From Paraburkholderia antibiotica (GTDB lineage: Bacteria; Pseudomonadota; Gammaproteobacteria; Burkholderiales; Burkholderiaceae): a stretch of 64,000 nucleotides of DNA. Shown piece after piece: positions 1-9,001 of this stretch (positions are counted from its first letter, which is position 1; each line of letters opens with the position of its first letter). Made by a program: the position numbers and the translations under genes. Below the pieces are notes generated by a model that saw only the letters and a list, made by a program, of their open reading frames with translations, searched no databases and was not told where the DNA came from. The stretch covers positions 310,001-374,000 of the forward strand of contig NZ_JABBFZ010000003.1 of assembly GCF_012927125.1 (NCBI RefSeq). The letters run 5' to 3'.

Positions 1-364
1 CGAAATGCGCGAGCGGGCGGTGGCGCACCCATTCGATCAGGTCGGCTGCATCGGGCGCGGCGAGGATCTCGTCGATCGTGTCGCCTTTCTTCGACTTGCG
101 GATCCCCGCCGACACCGACAGCAGATGCAGATCGTGATTGCCGAGCACTGGCACCGCGCGCTTGCCGAGTGCGATCACGTCACGCAGTGTCGCGAGCGAT
201 TCGGGGCCGCGGTTGATCAGGTCGCCGGCGAACCACAGCGGCGTACCGGCAGGCGGTGCGGCCTTCGCGAGCAGTTGTTCGAACGGCTTGCGGCAGCCTT
301 GCAGATCGCCGAACGCAAGAGGGACCGGGGAAGCGGACGTGCTGGAGGCGGTGGACGGAGTCAT
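1..364 (-). CDS. apaH: ApaH, symmetrical diadenosine tetraphosphatase (3-prime end beyond window)
   Basis: Hydrolyses Ap4A to two ADP; a cytosolic calcineurin-type metallophosphatase. Reading the minus strand from the ATG at 364, the product has the family's metal-binding motifs in order: GDLQGC near residue 19, GDLINRGP near 46 and GNHD near 75. About 121 codons are present, and the remainder of the usual ~280-residue protein lies to the left of the window. The N-terminus carries a Ser/Thr-rich extension of about 15 residues before the first motif. It is divergent from the sugar-reductase gene that follows. ApaH commonly flanks the O-antigen locus in Burkholderia (from memory), which fits this position. 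Confidence 0.9.
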   Translation of the reverse strand, partial: MTPSTASSTSASPVPLAFGDLQGCRKPFEQLLAKAAPPAGTPLWFAGDLINRGPESLATLRDVIALGKRAVPVLGNHDLHLLSVSAGIRKSKKGDTIDEILAAPDAADLIEWVRHRPLAHF

Positions 365-549
365 CAAACGAAGTGGAAGCAATTCGATACACGCGGTGAC
401 GCACGAGACGTGCCGCGGTGGGCGGTGCAACAAGCTAGCGTGACATAATAGCCCGTTTGCGGTTCGGATATCGTGCCATTGCATGGCGGGAGGCCACTTG
501 CCGGCGAGCCCGCGTGAATCGCGCGCGTTATTGCGCTACAACAAACAGG

Positions 550-1485
550 ATGACTCTCGTGAACGAAGCCAGCATGCCGTCTTCCGGTACGAAGCAACCT
601 TTTCGCACGCTCGTCACCGGCGCGAGCGGTTTTACCGGCCGCTATCTGGTCGAGCAATTGTCAGCGCGCGGTCATACCGTGATCGAGGCGGTGTCCGGCC
701 GCGACGAGCCCGACACGCCGACGCGCGTGAAGCTCGACATCACGTCGCCGGAACAATGCCGGCGCGTGCTCGATAGCGTGCGGCCCGACTACATCGTGCA
801 TCTGGCCGCGATCAGCTTCGTCGGTCACGACGATCCGCTCGACTTCTATCGCGTCAACGTGATCGGCACGCTGAACCTGGTCGAAGCCTGCGCCGCGATC
901 GGCCACGTGCCGCGCAAGCTGCTGATCGCGAGCAGTGCGAACGTGTACGGCAACGTCAGCAGCGCGGCGATCGACGAGACCTTCCCGCTCACACCGGTCA
1001 ATCACTACGCGGCCAGCAAGGCGGCGATGGAAGCGATGCTGCGCACATGGTTCGACCGTCTGCCGATCCTGATCGTGCGGCCGTTCAACTACACCGGCCG
1101 CGGCCAGGCGGTGAATTTCCTCGTGCCGAAGATCGTCAGCCACTTCGCGCGCCGTGCGCCGTCGATCGAACTCGGTAACATCGACATCGCGCGCGACTTC
1201 TCGGACGTGCGTTATGTCGCGAGCGCATATGAAGCGTTGCTCGCGGCGGACGTCGCCGGCGAAATCGTCAACGTCTGCACGGGCACGCCGTACTCGTTGC
1301 GCGAGATTCTCGGCGCCGCGAGCGAGCTGACCGGGCATGAACTCGAAATCCAGGTCAATCCCGCCTTTGTCCGGCAAACGGACGTCAGGATGCTGGCCGG
1401 TTCGCCGGCGAAATTGCGCACGCTCGTGCCATCGGTCGAGTCGATTCCGTTCATCGACACGCTGCGCTGGATGCTCACTGCCTGA
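550..1485 (+). CDS. GDP-4-keto-6-deoxy-D-mannose reductase-like SDR (Rmd-like)
   Basis: Extended short-chain dehydrogenase that probably reduces a GDP-4-keto-6-deoxyhexose, giving GDP-D-rhamnose or a related sugar. Seen: the nucleotide-binding motif TGASGFTG near the N-terminus, the catalytic YAASK, and RPFNYTGRGQ, DIARDFSDVRYV and NVCTGTPYSLRE, which resemble the Pseudomonas Rmd protein as I remember it. An in-frame extension to 457 is open but has no family similarity. ATG at 550 is chosen; GTG at 559 is a serious alternative because AGGA lies 8 bases before it. No Gmd (GDP-mannose dehydratase) is present in this window, so the substrate would need a gene elsewhere. Substrate assignment is inference. 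Confidence 0.75.
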   Translation: MTLVNEASMPSSGTKQPFRTLVTGASGFTGRYLVEQLSARGHTVIEAVSGRDEPDTPTRVKLDITSPEQCRRVLDSVRPDYIVHLAAISFVGHDDPLDFYRVNVIGTLNLVEACAAIGHVPRKLLIASSANVYGNVSSAAIDETFPLTPVNHYAASKAAMEAMLRTWFDRLPILIVRPFNYTGRGQAVNFLVPKIVSHFARRAPSIELGNIDIARDFSDVRYVASAYEALLAADVAGEIVNVCTGTPYSLREILGAASELTGHELEIQVNPAFVRQTDVRMLAGSPAKLRTLVPSVESIPFIDTLRWMLTA

Positions 1486-1902
1486 ATGGCGCATACGGGC
1501 GCCGCTTCGCCCAGTGTCTCAGCGGCGCCGGCACGTGCTGCATTTACAGCCTTTCACGATGCCTTCAGCGTGCTTCTCCCGCGTTTACGTTGCCTTCCCG
1601 GGATCACGGTGTGCTGCACGGCGCACGCTCATATGTGCATCAAAATGCGCGTAAACGCACCTAAAAAGCCGGTTTTCAGGCTCAACGGCAACCAATTCTG
1701 TCAAGCTGTTTCAAGTTGTTAGGGTTCTAGTTTTTGCCCGGGGCGGCTTTATAATCGAGGCTTCATAAAAATTGGCGTCTGAGTGTCCGTTGGTTGTGAG
1801 ACGGCGCGACGGGCGCCAGCGGCAACGGACACCACCACCACGCGGGGTGTACGGGTCGGCAAGCTCGCTGCCGCCTGTCACTAACATCTAGAAGGGAATT
1901 TC
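1486..1902 (+). other. Intergenic region upstream of rmlB with candidate promoter
   Basis: A 417-base stretch without a convincing gene. The right half is locally AT-richer than its surroundings. It contains two near-identical tandem decamers at 1701-1720 and a perfect TATAAT at 1750-1755, described separately, followed by a leader of about 140 bases to rmlB. The short open frames here lack family similarity. Confidence 0.6.
1701..1755 (+). promoter_or_regulatory. Candidate rmlB operon promoter with tandem decamer repeat
   Basis: TATAAT at 1750-1755 matches the sigma-70 -10 consensus exactly. No good -35 hexamer sits 16-18 bases upstream. Instead two consecutive decamers, TCAAGCTGTT (1701-1710) and TCAAGTTGTT (1711-1720), differ at one base and would cover roughly -60 to -40. 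A weak -35 with direct repeats one helical turn apart is typical of an activator-dependent promoter. The activator is unknown and the assignment is inference. Confidence 0.4.
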
Positions 1903-2964
1903 ATGATCCTGGTAACGGGCGGTGCCGGCTTTATCGGTGCCAACTTCGTGCTCGACTGGCTGAATGCGTCGGACGAAGCGGTGCTTAACGTAGACAAGCT
2001 GACCTACGCAGGCAATCTGGGCACGCTGAAGTCGCTACAGGGTAATCCCAACCATATCTTCGCGCGCGTCGACATCTGCGACCGCGCCGCGCTCGACGCG
2101 CTGCTCGCCGAACACAAGCCGCGCGCGGTGCTGCATTTCGCGGCCGAAAGCCACGTGGACCGCTCGATTCACGGCCCGGCCGATTTCGTGCAAACCAACG
2201 TGGTCGGCACGTTCACGCTACTCGAAGCGACCCGCAACTACTGGAATACGCTGGGCGAAGCCGAGCGTGCCGCGTTCCGCTTCCTGCACGTGTCGACCGA
2301 CGAAGTGTTCGGCTCGCTGTCCGCCACCGATCCGCAATTCTCCGAGACTACGCCGTACGCGCCGAATAGCCCGTACTCGGCGACCAAGGCCGGCTCCGAC
2401 CACCTCGTGCGCGCGTACCATCACACGTACGGGCTGCCGGTGCTGACCACGAATTGCTCGAACAACTACGGCCCGTACCAGTTCCCCGAAAAGCTGATTC
2501 CGCTGATGATCGCCAACGCGCTCGCGGGCAAGCCGCTGCCGGTGTATGGCGACGGGCAGAACGTGCGCGACTGGCTGTACGTCGGCGATCACTGCAGCGC
2601 GATCCGCGAAGTGCTCGCGCGCGGCAAGCCGGGCGAAACCTACAACGTCGGCGGCTGGAACGAGAAGAAGAATCTCGAGGTCGTGCACACGCTGTGCGAT
2701 CTGCTCGACCAGCAGCGTCCGAAGGCGACGGGCTCGTATCGCGACCAGATCACCTACGTGACGGACCGTCCGGGTCACGATCGCCGTTACGCGATCGACG
2801 CCCGCAAGCTCGAGCGCGAACTCGGCTGGAAGCCGGCGGAAACCTTCGAGACCGGTCTCGCGAAGACGGTCCAGTGGTATCTGAACAACCAGGCATGGTC
2901 TGACGAAGTCGCTTCGGGCGAGTACCGGAAGTGGGTCGAGACCAACTACGCGCAACGCGCGTAA
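1903..2964 (+). CDS. rmlB: dTDP-glucose 4,6-dehydratase
   Basis: Second step of dTDP-L-rhamnose synthesis: converts dTDP-glucose to dTDP-4-keto-6-deoxyglucose in the cytosol using bound NAD. The 353-residue product has TGGAGFIG at its N-terminus, STDEVFG, the catalytic YSATK and the [14 protein letters not shown] region typical of RmlB, at the usual length. The start ATG is preceded by a good ribosome site (AGAAGGGAA). It is the first gene of an rmlBACD block with spacings of 10 bases, a 16-base overlap and 15 bases, so one transcript is likely. dTDP-rhamnose is a common O-antigen precursor in this genus. Confidence 0.97.
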   Translation: MILVTGGAGFIGANFVLDWLNASDEAVLNVDKLTYAGNLGTLKSLQGNPNHIFARVDICDRAALDALLAEHKPRAVLHFAAESHVDRSIHGPADFVQTNVVGTFTLLEATRNYWNTLGEAERAAFRFLHVSTDEVFGSLSATDPQFSETTPYAPNSPYSATKAGSDHLVRAYHHTYGLPVLTTNCSNNYGPYQFPEKLIPLMIANALAGKPLPVYGDGQNVRDWLYVGDHCSAIREVLARGKPGETYNVGGWNEKKNLEVVHTLCDLLDQQRPKATGSYRDQITYVTDRPGHDRRYAIDARKLERELGWKPAETFETGLAKTVQWYLNNQAWSDEVASGEYRKWVETNYAQRA

Positions 2965-2974
2965 AGGCACGGCA

Positions 2975-3868
2975 ATGGCGCGCAAAGGCATTATTCTCGC
3001 GGGCGGTTCGGGCACCCGCCTGTATCCGATCACGCATGTCGTCTCCAAGCAGCTGCTGCCGGTGTACGACAAGCCGATGATCTACTACCCGCTGTCCACG
3101 CTGATGGTGGCGGGCATCCGCGACGTGCTGATCATCTCCACGCCGCAGGACACGCCGCGCTTCGAGGCGATGCTCGGCGACGGCAGCCAGTGGGGCATGA
3201 ACATCCAGTACGCGGTGCAGCCGTCGCCGGATGGGCTCGCGCAGGCGTTCATCATCGGTCGCGAGTTCGTGAACAACGATCCGTCCGCGCTGATTCTCGG
3301 CGACAACATCTTCTACGGCCACGACCTCGCGAAGCAGCTCGAGCGCGCCGACGAACAGCCCGATGGCGCGACCGTGTTCGCGTATCACGTGCAGGATCCG
3401 GAGCGCTACGGCGTGGTCGAATTCGACAAGCAGTTCCGTGCGTTGTCGATCGAGGAAAAGCCGCTCAAGCCGCGTTCGAACTACGCGGTCACGGGACTGT
3501 ACTTCTACGACAAGCAGGTCTGCGACATCGCCGCCGACATCAAGCCGTCGCCGCGCGGCGAACTCGAAATCACCGACGTGAACTCGCGCTACCTCGCGAA
3601 CGCGGCGCTGAACGTCGAGATCATGGGCCGCGGCTATGCATGGCTCGACACCGGCACGCACGATTCGCTGATCGAGGCGGCGACCTTCATCGCGACGCTG
3701 CAGAAGCGTCAGGGTCTCGTGGTCGCGTGTCCGGAAGAGATCGCGTACCGCCGTCAGTGGATCGATGGCGAGCAGTTGCTCGCACTCGCCAAGCCGCTCG
3801 CGAAGAATGCCTACGGGCAATACCTGCAAAACATTCTTACGGATCACGTCGCATGGCCATCCAGGTAA
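2975..3868 (+). CDS. rmlA: Glucose-1-phosphate thymidylyltransferase
   Basis: First step of dTDP-L-rhamnose synthesis: joins glucose-1-phosphate and dTTP to give dTDP-glucose and pyrophosphate. The 297-residue product starts with [18 protein letters not shown], the nucleotidyltransferase signature. It also carries [10 protein letters not shown], the EEKP motif and [12 protein letters not shown], all characteristic of RmlA. The ATG lies 10 bases after the rmlB stop. Its 3-prime end overlaps the rmlC start by 16 bases, which suggests translational coupling. Family members are feedback-inhibited by dTDP-rhamnose. Confidence 0.97.
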   Translation: MARKGIILAGGSGTRLYPITHVVSKQLLPVYDKPMIYYPLSTLMVAGIRDVLIISTPQDTPRFEAMLGDGSQWGMNIQYAVQPSPDGLAQAFIIGREFVNNDPSALILGDNIFYGHDLAKQLERADEQPDGATVFAYHVQDPERYGVVEFDKQFRALSIEEKPLKPRSNYAVTGLYFYDKQVCDIAADIKPSPRGELEITDVNSRYLANAALNVEIMGRGYAWLDTGTHDSLIEAATFIATLQKRQGLVVACPEEIAYRRQWIDGEQLLALAKPLAKNAYGQYLQNILTDHVAWPSR

Positions 3869-4404
3869 CCGCAACCGCGCTGCCCGAAGTCAAGATCATC
3901 GAGCCGAAGGTGTTCGGCGATGCACGTGGCTTCTTCTTCGAAAGCTTCAACGCAACCGAATTCGCCGAGAAGGTCGAGGCGGGCGTCGAGTTCGTGCAGG
4001 ACAACCACTCGCGTTCGGCGAAGGGCGTGCTGCGCGGGCTGCACTATCAGATCCAGCATGCGCAGGGCAAGCTCGTGCGCGTGGTCGAGGGCGAAGTGTT
4101 CGACGTCGCGGTCGACATCCGCAAGAGTTCGCCGAACTTCGGCAAGTGGGTCGGCGTGACGCTGTCGGTCGAGAACCATCGGCAATTGTGGGTGCCGCCG
4201 GGTTTCGCGCACGGCTTCGTGGTGCTGTCGGAGTCCGCGCAGTTCCTCTACAAGACCACCGATTACTGGTTCCCCGAGCACGAGCGCAGCATCGTCTGGA
4301 ACGATCCGGCGATCGGCATCGAATGGCCGTTCGACTTCGAGCCGTTGCTCGCGGCGAAGGATGCGGCGGGCAAGCGGCTGGCTGAAGCCGAAGTCTACGC
4401 ATAA
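3853..4404 (+). CDS. rmlC: dTDP-4-dehydrorhamnose 3,5-epimerase
   Basis: Third step of dTDP-L-rhamnose synthesis: epimerises C3 and C5 of the 4-keto sugar. The open frame extends far upstream of 3853, but homology begins at the ATG at 3853 ([19 protein letters not shown]), inside the end of rmlA. From there the protein is 183 residues, the family's normal length. Cupin-fold motifs are visible: [25 protein letters not shown] (catalytic His), [14 protein letters not shown] and [13 protein letters not shown]. The upstream extension is a shadow of rmlA and was discarded. Confidence 0.96.
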   Translation: MAIQVTATALPEVKIIEPKVFGDARGFFFESFNATEFAEKVEAGVEFVQDNHSRSAKGVLRGLHYQIQHAQGKLVRVVEGEVFDVAVDIRKSSPNFGKWVGVTLSVENHRQLWVPPGFAHGFVVLSESAQFLYKTTDYWFPEHERSIVWNDPAIGIEWPFDFEPLLAAKDAAGKRLAEAEVYA

Positions 4405-4419
4405 GCACGAGGGGATCGC

Positions 4420-5346
4420 ATGAGCGCACAGAATGCCACGCCGACGATTCTCGTCACCGGTGTGAACGGCCAGGTCGGCTACGAACTCGCGCGCACGCTG
4501 CAAGGGCTCGGCAACGTGGTTGCGGTCGACCGTTCCCGGCTCGATCTGTCGAACCTCGATCAGATTCGCGCGGTGGTGCGCGACGTGCGTCCCACGCTGA
4601 TCGTCAATCCGGCCGCGTACACCGCGGTGGACAAGGCCGAAGAAGAGCGCGATCTGGCGATGCGCATCAACGGCGAAGCGCCCGGCGTGCTCGCCGAAGA
4701 GGCGAAGAAGCTCGGTGCCGCGCTGATCCACTATTCGACCGACTACGTGTTCAACGGCACCAAGGAAGGCGCGTACGTCGAAGACGATCCGACCGATCCG
4801 CAGAACGTCTACGGCGCGAGCAAGCTCGCCGGCGAACAGGCGATCGCGGCGAGCGGCGTCAATCATCTGGTGCTGCGCACGAGCTGGGTGTACGGCACGC
4901 GCGGCAAGAACTTTCTGCTGACGATGCTGCGCCTCGGCGCCGATCGTCCGGAGCTGAAGGTCGTCGCCGACCAGTTCGGCGCGCCCACCTGGTGCAACAC
5001 GATCGCGACGCTGACCGCGCATCTGTGCGCTCAGTCGTTCGCCGCCGAAGACGGCGCGAAGTGGTGGAGCGAGCGCTCGGGCATCTATCACCTGTGCGCG
5101 GGCGATGCGACTTCGTGGCATGGCTTCGCGTCGGCGATCTTCGAACTCGCCGATCTGCCGAACAAGCCGAATACGCTGCCGATTCCGGCGGCGGATTATC
5201 CGACGCCGGCGAAGCGCCCAGCCAATTCCAGAATGTCTAACGACAAGCTGGCGCGCGTGTTCGGGCTGGCCGCGCCGCATTGGCGCGACGCACTGCGGCT
5301 GTGTCTGACTGACGGCTTTCCGAAGTCGCCGGCGGCGCGCGGCTGA
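4420..5346 (+). CDS. rmlD: dTDP-4-dehydrorhamnose reductase
   Basis: Last step of dTDP-L-rhamnose synthesis: NAD(P)H-dependent reduction of dTDP-6-deoxy-L-lyxo-4-hexulose. The 308-residue product has ILVTGVNGQVGYEL at the N-terminus, NPAAYTAVDKAE, STDYVFNG, the catalytic YGASK, LRTSWVYG and DQFGAPTW, which together identify RmlD. It follows rmlC by 15 bases, with a GAGG ribosome site before the ATG. It closes the rmlBACD unit; the next 398 bases contain no gene. Confidence 0.96.
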   Translation: MSAQNATPTILVTGVNGQVGYELARTLQGLGNVVAVDRSRLDLSNLDQIRAVVRDVRPTLIVNPAAYTAVDKAEEERDLAMRINGEAPGVLAEEAKKLGAALIHYSTDYVFNGTKEGAYVEDDPTDPQNVYGASKLAGEQAIAASGVNHLVLRTSWVYGTRGKNFLLTMLRLGADRPELKVVADQFGAPTWCNTIATLTAHLCAQSFAAEDGAKWWSERSGIYHLCAGDATSWHGFASAIFELADLPNKPNTLPIPAADYPTPAKRPANSRMSNDKLARVFGLAAPHWRDALRLCLTDGFPKSPAARG

Positions 5347-5744
5347 GGCAGGTTTTCGACGCAGCCGGCGGCAGGCGCTCGCGCGGGTTGCCCGCACCGC
5401 ATCGAACGGACTGTCTGGCGTTGTCGTTGCCGCACGCGCCGTTGCGTTACACGCTGTGTTACCCGATGTGTTACCGATACTCGCCGCAGTGTCGCGTCAC
5501 GCTAACGGTGCCTGACAATGGTGAAAGGGCACAGCGGTAGAATATCGCTCGACGAGAAGGCGCACTGCAGCGCCCGTCGGGCAGCGCGGCGTATCACTAC
5601 TCGACGCGTGCAGGCAACCGCATTCCCGTACCACCCACCGGCTTTGCGGGCCGGTCAGGTGCTCGACGCGAATGCGCAAGTCCATGCAAGTCCATACGCA
5701 AATCAATACGACCGCGTAATAAATACGGTACTGAGAGGGGAGCT
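5347..5744 (+). other. Intergenic region between rmlD and manC
   Basis: 398 bases without a supportable gene. It holds a weak possible promoter (CTGACA at 5512-5517 and TAGAAT at 5538-5543, but with a 20-base spacer) and a perfect tandem decamer at 5676-5695. It ends in a strong ribosome site (GAGAGGGGAG) in front of the manC GTG. No terminator with a T-run was seen after rmlD. Confidence 0.5.
5676..5695 (+). repeat. Perfect tandem decamer upstream of manC
   Basis: GCAAGTCCAT occurs twice back to back, ending 49 bases before the manC start. It may be an operator or a chance duplication. A similar arrangement of two consecutive decamers with a shared CAAG core lies upstream of rmlB (1701-1720). 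Confidence 0.5.
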
Positions 5745-7160
5745 GTGAGTTTGTTACCGATTATTCTGTGCGGCGGAGCGGGATCGCGGCTCTGGCCGGT
5801 GTCGCGCGAATCGCACCCGAAGCCGTTCATCCGTCTCGCGGACGGCGAGAGCCTGCTGCAGAAAGCCTTCCTGCGCGCGGTCGCGCTGCCCGATGTGAAA
5901 GAAGTGCTGACGGTAACCAACCGCGAGCTGTTCTTCAAAACCGAGGACGATTTCCGCGAGGTGAACGCACGCGGCATCGCGACCTCGTTCATTCTCGAAC
6001 CGTTCGGCCGCAATACGGCCGCGGCGGTCGCCACCGCGGCACTGCATACGGCGAAGGCGCACGGCGAGGACACGGTGATGCTGGTGCTCGCCGCTGATCA
6101 TCTGATCGCCGACCAGAACGCATTCGCGGCGGCGGTTGCGCGCGCGCGGACGCTGGCGCAGGCCGGCAAGGTCGTGACCTTCGGCATGCGTCCCGACACG
6201 CCGGAAACCGGCTATGGCTATATCGAGGCGGACGGCGAGAACGTCGTGCGTTTCGTCGAGAAGCCGTCGCTGGATAAAGCCCGCGAGTATCTGGCATCGG
6301 GCAAGTTCGTGTGGAACTCGGGCATGTTCTGCTTCACCGCGGGCACGATCCTGAAGGAAATGCGCGAGCACTGCCCGGAGATTCTCGATGCCGCGGCCGA
6401 CTGCATGGACAAGTCGCCGTCGGCCGAGGGCAGGAGCGGCGCGCAGGTGCGTCTGGAGCCGGGTTGTTTCGGCGCGGTGCCGGATCTGTCGTTCGATTAC
6501 GCGGTGATGGAGAAATGCGAGCACGCGGCGGTCGTGTGCTGTGATCTCGGCTGGACCGACGTCGGTTCGTGGACCGCGCTGTCCGATCTGTCGCCGGCCG
6601 ACGCGAGCGGCAATCGCGTCGAGGGCGAAGCGCTGCTCGTCGACGTGAAGAATTCGTATCTGCGCAGCGGCGGTCGCCTGATCGGCGCGGTCGGCATCGA
6701 CAATCTGATCGTGATCGATACGCCCGACGCGCTGCTCGTCGCGAACAAGGACCGCGCGCAGGACGTGAAGCAGATTTTCGCGGAGCTGAAGGCGCGCGGT
6801 CATGAAGCGTACAAGGTGCATCGCACCGTGCATCGGCCGTGGGGCGCGTACTCGGTGCTCGAAGAAGGTCCGCGCTTCAAGATCAAGCGCATCGAGGTGA
6901 AGCCGGGCGCGAGCCTGAGCCTGCAGATGCATCATCACCGCAACGAGCATTGGGTCGTGGTGAGCGGCATGGCCAAGGTGGTCAACGGCGAGAAGGAGTT
7001 CTTCGTGTCCACCAACGAGTCGACCTATATTCCGGCGGGTCACAAACATCGCCTCGAAAATCCGGGCGTCGTCGAGCTCGTGATGATCGAAGTGCAAAGC
7101 GGCGAATATCTGGGCGAAGACGATATCGTTCGCTTCGAAGACATTTACGGACGTACTTGA
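5745..7160 (+). CDS. manC: Mannose-1-phosphate guanylyltransferase / mannose-6-phosphate isomerase
   Basis: Bifunctional type II PMI-GMP enzyme that makes GDP-mannose and interconverts fructose-6-P and mannose-6-P. The 471-residue product begins with LPIILCGGAGSRLWPVSR (nucleotidyltransferase) and carries FVEKPS near residue 170. It ends in the cupin isomerase domain: HRPWGAYSVLEEG near 365, then QMHHHRNEHWVVVSG and YIPAGHKHRLENPG. The start is a GTG preceded by GAGAGGGGAG. It is followed by wzm after one base. Together with manB at 49653 it supplies GDP-mannose to the locus. Confidence 0.95.
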   Translation: MSLLPIILCGGAGSRLWPVSRESHPKPFIRLADGESLLQKAFLRAVALPDVKEVLTVTNRELFFKTEDDFREVNARGIATSFILEPFGRNTAAAVATAALHTAKAHGEDTVMLVLAADHLIADQNAFAAAVARARTLAQAGKVVTFGMRPDTPETGYGYIEADGENVVRFVEKPSLDKAREYLASGKFVWNSGMFCFTAGTILKEMREHCPEILDAAADCMDKSPSAEGRSGAQVRLEPGCFGAVPDLSFDYAVMEKCEHAAVVCCDLGWTDVGSWTALSDLSPADASGNRVEGEALLVDVKNSYLRSGGRLIGAVGIDNLIVIDTPDALLVANKDRAQDVKQIFAELKARGHEAYKVHRTVHRPWGAYSVLEEGPRFKIKRIEVKPGASLSLQMHHHRNEHWVVVSGMAKVVNGEKEFFVSTNESTYIPAGHKHRLENPGVVELVMIEVQSGEYLGEDDIVRFEDIYGRT

Positions 7161-7161
7161 G

Positions 7162-7980
7162 ATGGATATCAGTTTTACCAACAACTCTGAAGACCTCACG
7201 CGTCACACCGAGCAAGACGACCTGCTGGTCGGCATGAAGGCGGTGCGAGTCTGGGGCACGCTCGGCTGGCATGACATCCGGCAGCGCTATCGCCGCTCGG
7301 TGCTCGGACCGTTCTGGTTCACGCTGAGCACGATCATCATGGTGGTGGTGCTCGGCGCGCTGTATTCCACGCTGCTGCATCAGGAAATCGCCGACTATCT
7401 GCCGTATCTGGCGGTGGGTCTCGTCGTGTGGGCGTATCTGGCGGCGGTCGCCAACGAGGGCTGTCTCGCGTTCATCGGCGCCGCGTATCTGATCAAGCAG
7501 ATCAGGCTGCCGCTCACGGTTCACGTCTGCCGGATCGCGTGGCGCAACTTCGTGATCCTGCTGCATAGCCTGCCGGTCGTCGTCGTGCTGCTGCTGGTTT
7601 TCGGTCATTGGCCGGGCTGGGAATTCGTGCTGGTGCCGCTGGCACTCGTGATCCTGCTGCTGCACGGCGTGTGGCTCGGCGTCACGCTCGGCGTGCTGTG
7701 CGCGCGCTTTCGCGACATTCCGCCGATCGTCACCAACCTGATCCAGGTCGTGTTCTTTTTCACGCCGGTCATGTGGTCGCCGGAAATCCTGAAGGACCGC
7801 GCGTGGGTCGCCGAATACAACCCGCTCTATCACCTGATCGAAACGGTGCGCGCGCCGCTCACCGGCCGCCCGACCCACTGGGAGTCGTGGGCGTGGTCGA
7901 TTGGCCTGCTGATCGTCGGCTTTGCGTTCGCGCAGTTGCTGATGAAGCGTTTCCGTAATCGCGTTCCTTACTGGCTTTGA
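7162..7980 (+). CDS. wzm: Wzm, polysaccharide ABC exporter membrane subunit
   Basis: Inner-membrane permease of an ABC-2 type exporter that moves a finished lipid-linked polysaccharide to the periplasm. The 272-residue product has about six hydrophobic segments and the family's N-terminal block (DIRQRYRRSVLGPFWFTLST). It ends with NPLYHLIETVRAPLTG and a basic tail. It starts one base after the manC stop and is followed after 4 bases by its ATPase partner wzt, so the three genes are probably cotranscribed. The pair defines a Wzm/Wzt-dependent glycan in this locus. Confidence 0.94.
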   Translation: MDISFTNNSEDLTRHTEQDDLLVGMKAVRVWGTLGWHDIRQRYRRSVLGPFWFTLSTIIMVVVLGALYSTLLHQEIADYLPYLAVGLVVWAYLAAVANEGCLAFIGAAYLIKQIRLPLTVHVCRIAWRNFVILLHSLPVVVVLLLVFGHWPGWEFVLVPLALVILLLHGVWLGVTLGVLCARFRDIPPIVTNLIQVVFFFTPVMWSPEILKDRAWVAEYNPLYHLIETVRAPLTGRPTHWESWAWSIGLLIVGFAFAQLLMKRFRNRVPYWL

Positions 7981-7984
7981 TATT

Positions 7985-8761
7985 GTGAGTTCCTCATCGA
8001 TTGTCGCTCGTAACATCTCCGTCGAATTTCCGATTTACGAGAACTCGCACCGCTCGCTGAAAAAGGCGGTGCTCAATCTGACGACGGGCGGCCGGATCGG
8101 CCAGGACGCGGGTCGCCATGCGATCGTCCGCGCGATCGACGACCTCAGCTTCACCTTCGGCGAAGGCGAGCGCGTCGGCCTGATCGGCCACAACGGCTCG
8201 GGCAAGACGACGCTGCTGCGCACGCTGTCGGGCGTCTATGCGCCGGTGCGCGGCGAGCTGAAAGTGCAGGGCAAGATCGCCTCGCTGCTCGACGTGTCGA
8301 TGGGCCTCGACCCCGACGCGACCGGCTTCGAAAACATCTATCTGCGCGGCATTCTCGACGGGCTCAAGCCCGCGCGCATCCGCAGCAAGATCGACGAGAT
8401 CGCCGACTTCAGCGAACTCGGCGACTACCTGAATCTGCCGGTGCGGACCTACTCGAGCGGGATGATGCTGCGCCTCGCGTTCGCGATCTCGACGAGCGTC
8501 GAAGCCGACATCCTGATCATGGACGAGTGGCTGAGCGTCGGCGACGCCGAGTTCAGCGTGAAGGCGGCCGAGCGTCTCGAGAGCCTCGTCGGCAAGGCGG
8601 CGCTGCTGGTGGTGGCCTCGCACGACCCGAAGCTCGTCGCGCGCGTGTGCAATCGCAAGATCTCGATGGAGCACGGCAAGATGGTCGCCGACGAACCGGT
8701 GACGCCGCCGGCAAAGACCGACGAGCCGCTCGTCAGTCAGGCCGCGCAGATGCCGCACTAA
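7985..8761 (+). CDS. wzt: Wzt, polysaccharide ABC exporter ATPase (short form)
   Basis: Cytosolic ATPase that powers Wzm. Seen: Walker A GHNGSGKTT, the signature region YSSGMMLRLAFA, Walker B ILIMDEW and VASHDPKLVARVCNR. At 258 residues it stops soon after the nucleotide-binding domain. It lacks the C-terminal carbohydrate-binding domain found in ~400-residue Wzt proteins that recognise a capped O-antigen. Its substrate is therefore probably not selected through a non-reducing-end cap (family knowledge). The start is GTG, 4 bases after wzm. A hairpin lies right after the stop. Confidence 0.94.
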   Translation: MSSSSIVARNISVEFPIYENSHRSLKKAVLNLTTGGRIGQDAGRHAIVRAIDDLSFTFGEGERVGLIGHNGSGKTTLLRTLSGVYAPVRGELKVQGKIASLLDVSMGLDPDATGFENIYLRGILDGLKPARIRSKIDEIADFSELGDYLNLPVRTYSSGMMLRLAFAISTSVEADILIMDEWLSVGDAEFSVKAAERLESLVGKAALLVVASHDPKLVARVCNRKISMEHGKMVADEPVTPPAKTDEPLVSQAAQMPH

Positions 8762-8768
8762 GACCGCC

Positions 8769-8800
8769 GGCGCCAGCTCTGCAAGTGCAAGGCTGGCGCC
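8769..8800 (+). terminator. Hairpin just after wzt, without T-run
   Basis: Perfect 9-base inverted repeat GGCGCCAGC / GCTGGCGCC with a 14-base loop, starting 7 bases after the wzt stop. No T-run follows, so it may be an attenuating or RNA-stabilising structure rather than a classical terminator. Confidence 0.45.
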
Positions 8801-8962
8801 CACCCCATGCGCGACAGCACGGCGGCCACCGTGCCAACGTCGCGGGATCGGAAATCCGCCGGGCTTACCGGGCGGGCGAAGAGCATGGCGAGCGTCGCGT
8901 AACACGATCGGGCAGCCGCGCCATCCGAAGCGCGCGCTTCAGACAACGCAGTCCAGAAACAC

Positions 8963-8981
8963 CCTCGGGCCCGACCCGAGG
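8963..8981 (+). other. Leader hairpin before the PaaK-like gene
   Basis: CCTCGGG / CCCGAGG form a perfect 7-base stem with a 5-base loop, ending 20 bases before the ATG at 9002 and next to the likely ribosome site (AAGG). It could modulate translation. No function is known. Confidence 0.35.
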
Positions 8982-9001
8982 CGTAACAAGGTTCGAATTT
9001 C

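Noticed and set aside
5512-5543. CTGACA-N20-TAGAAT as a manC promoter
   Set aside because: The 20-base spacer is too long for a confident sigma-70 promoter; kept only as a remark in the intergenic entry.
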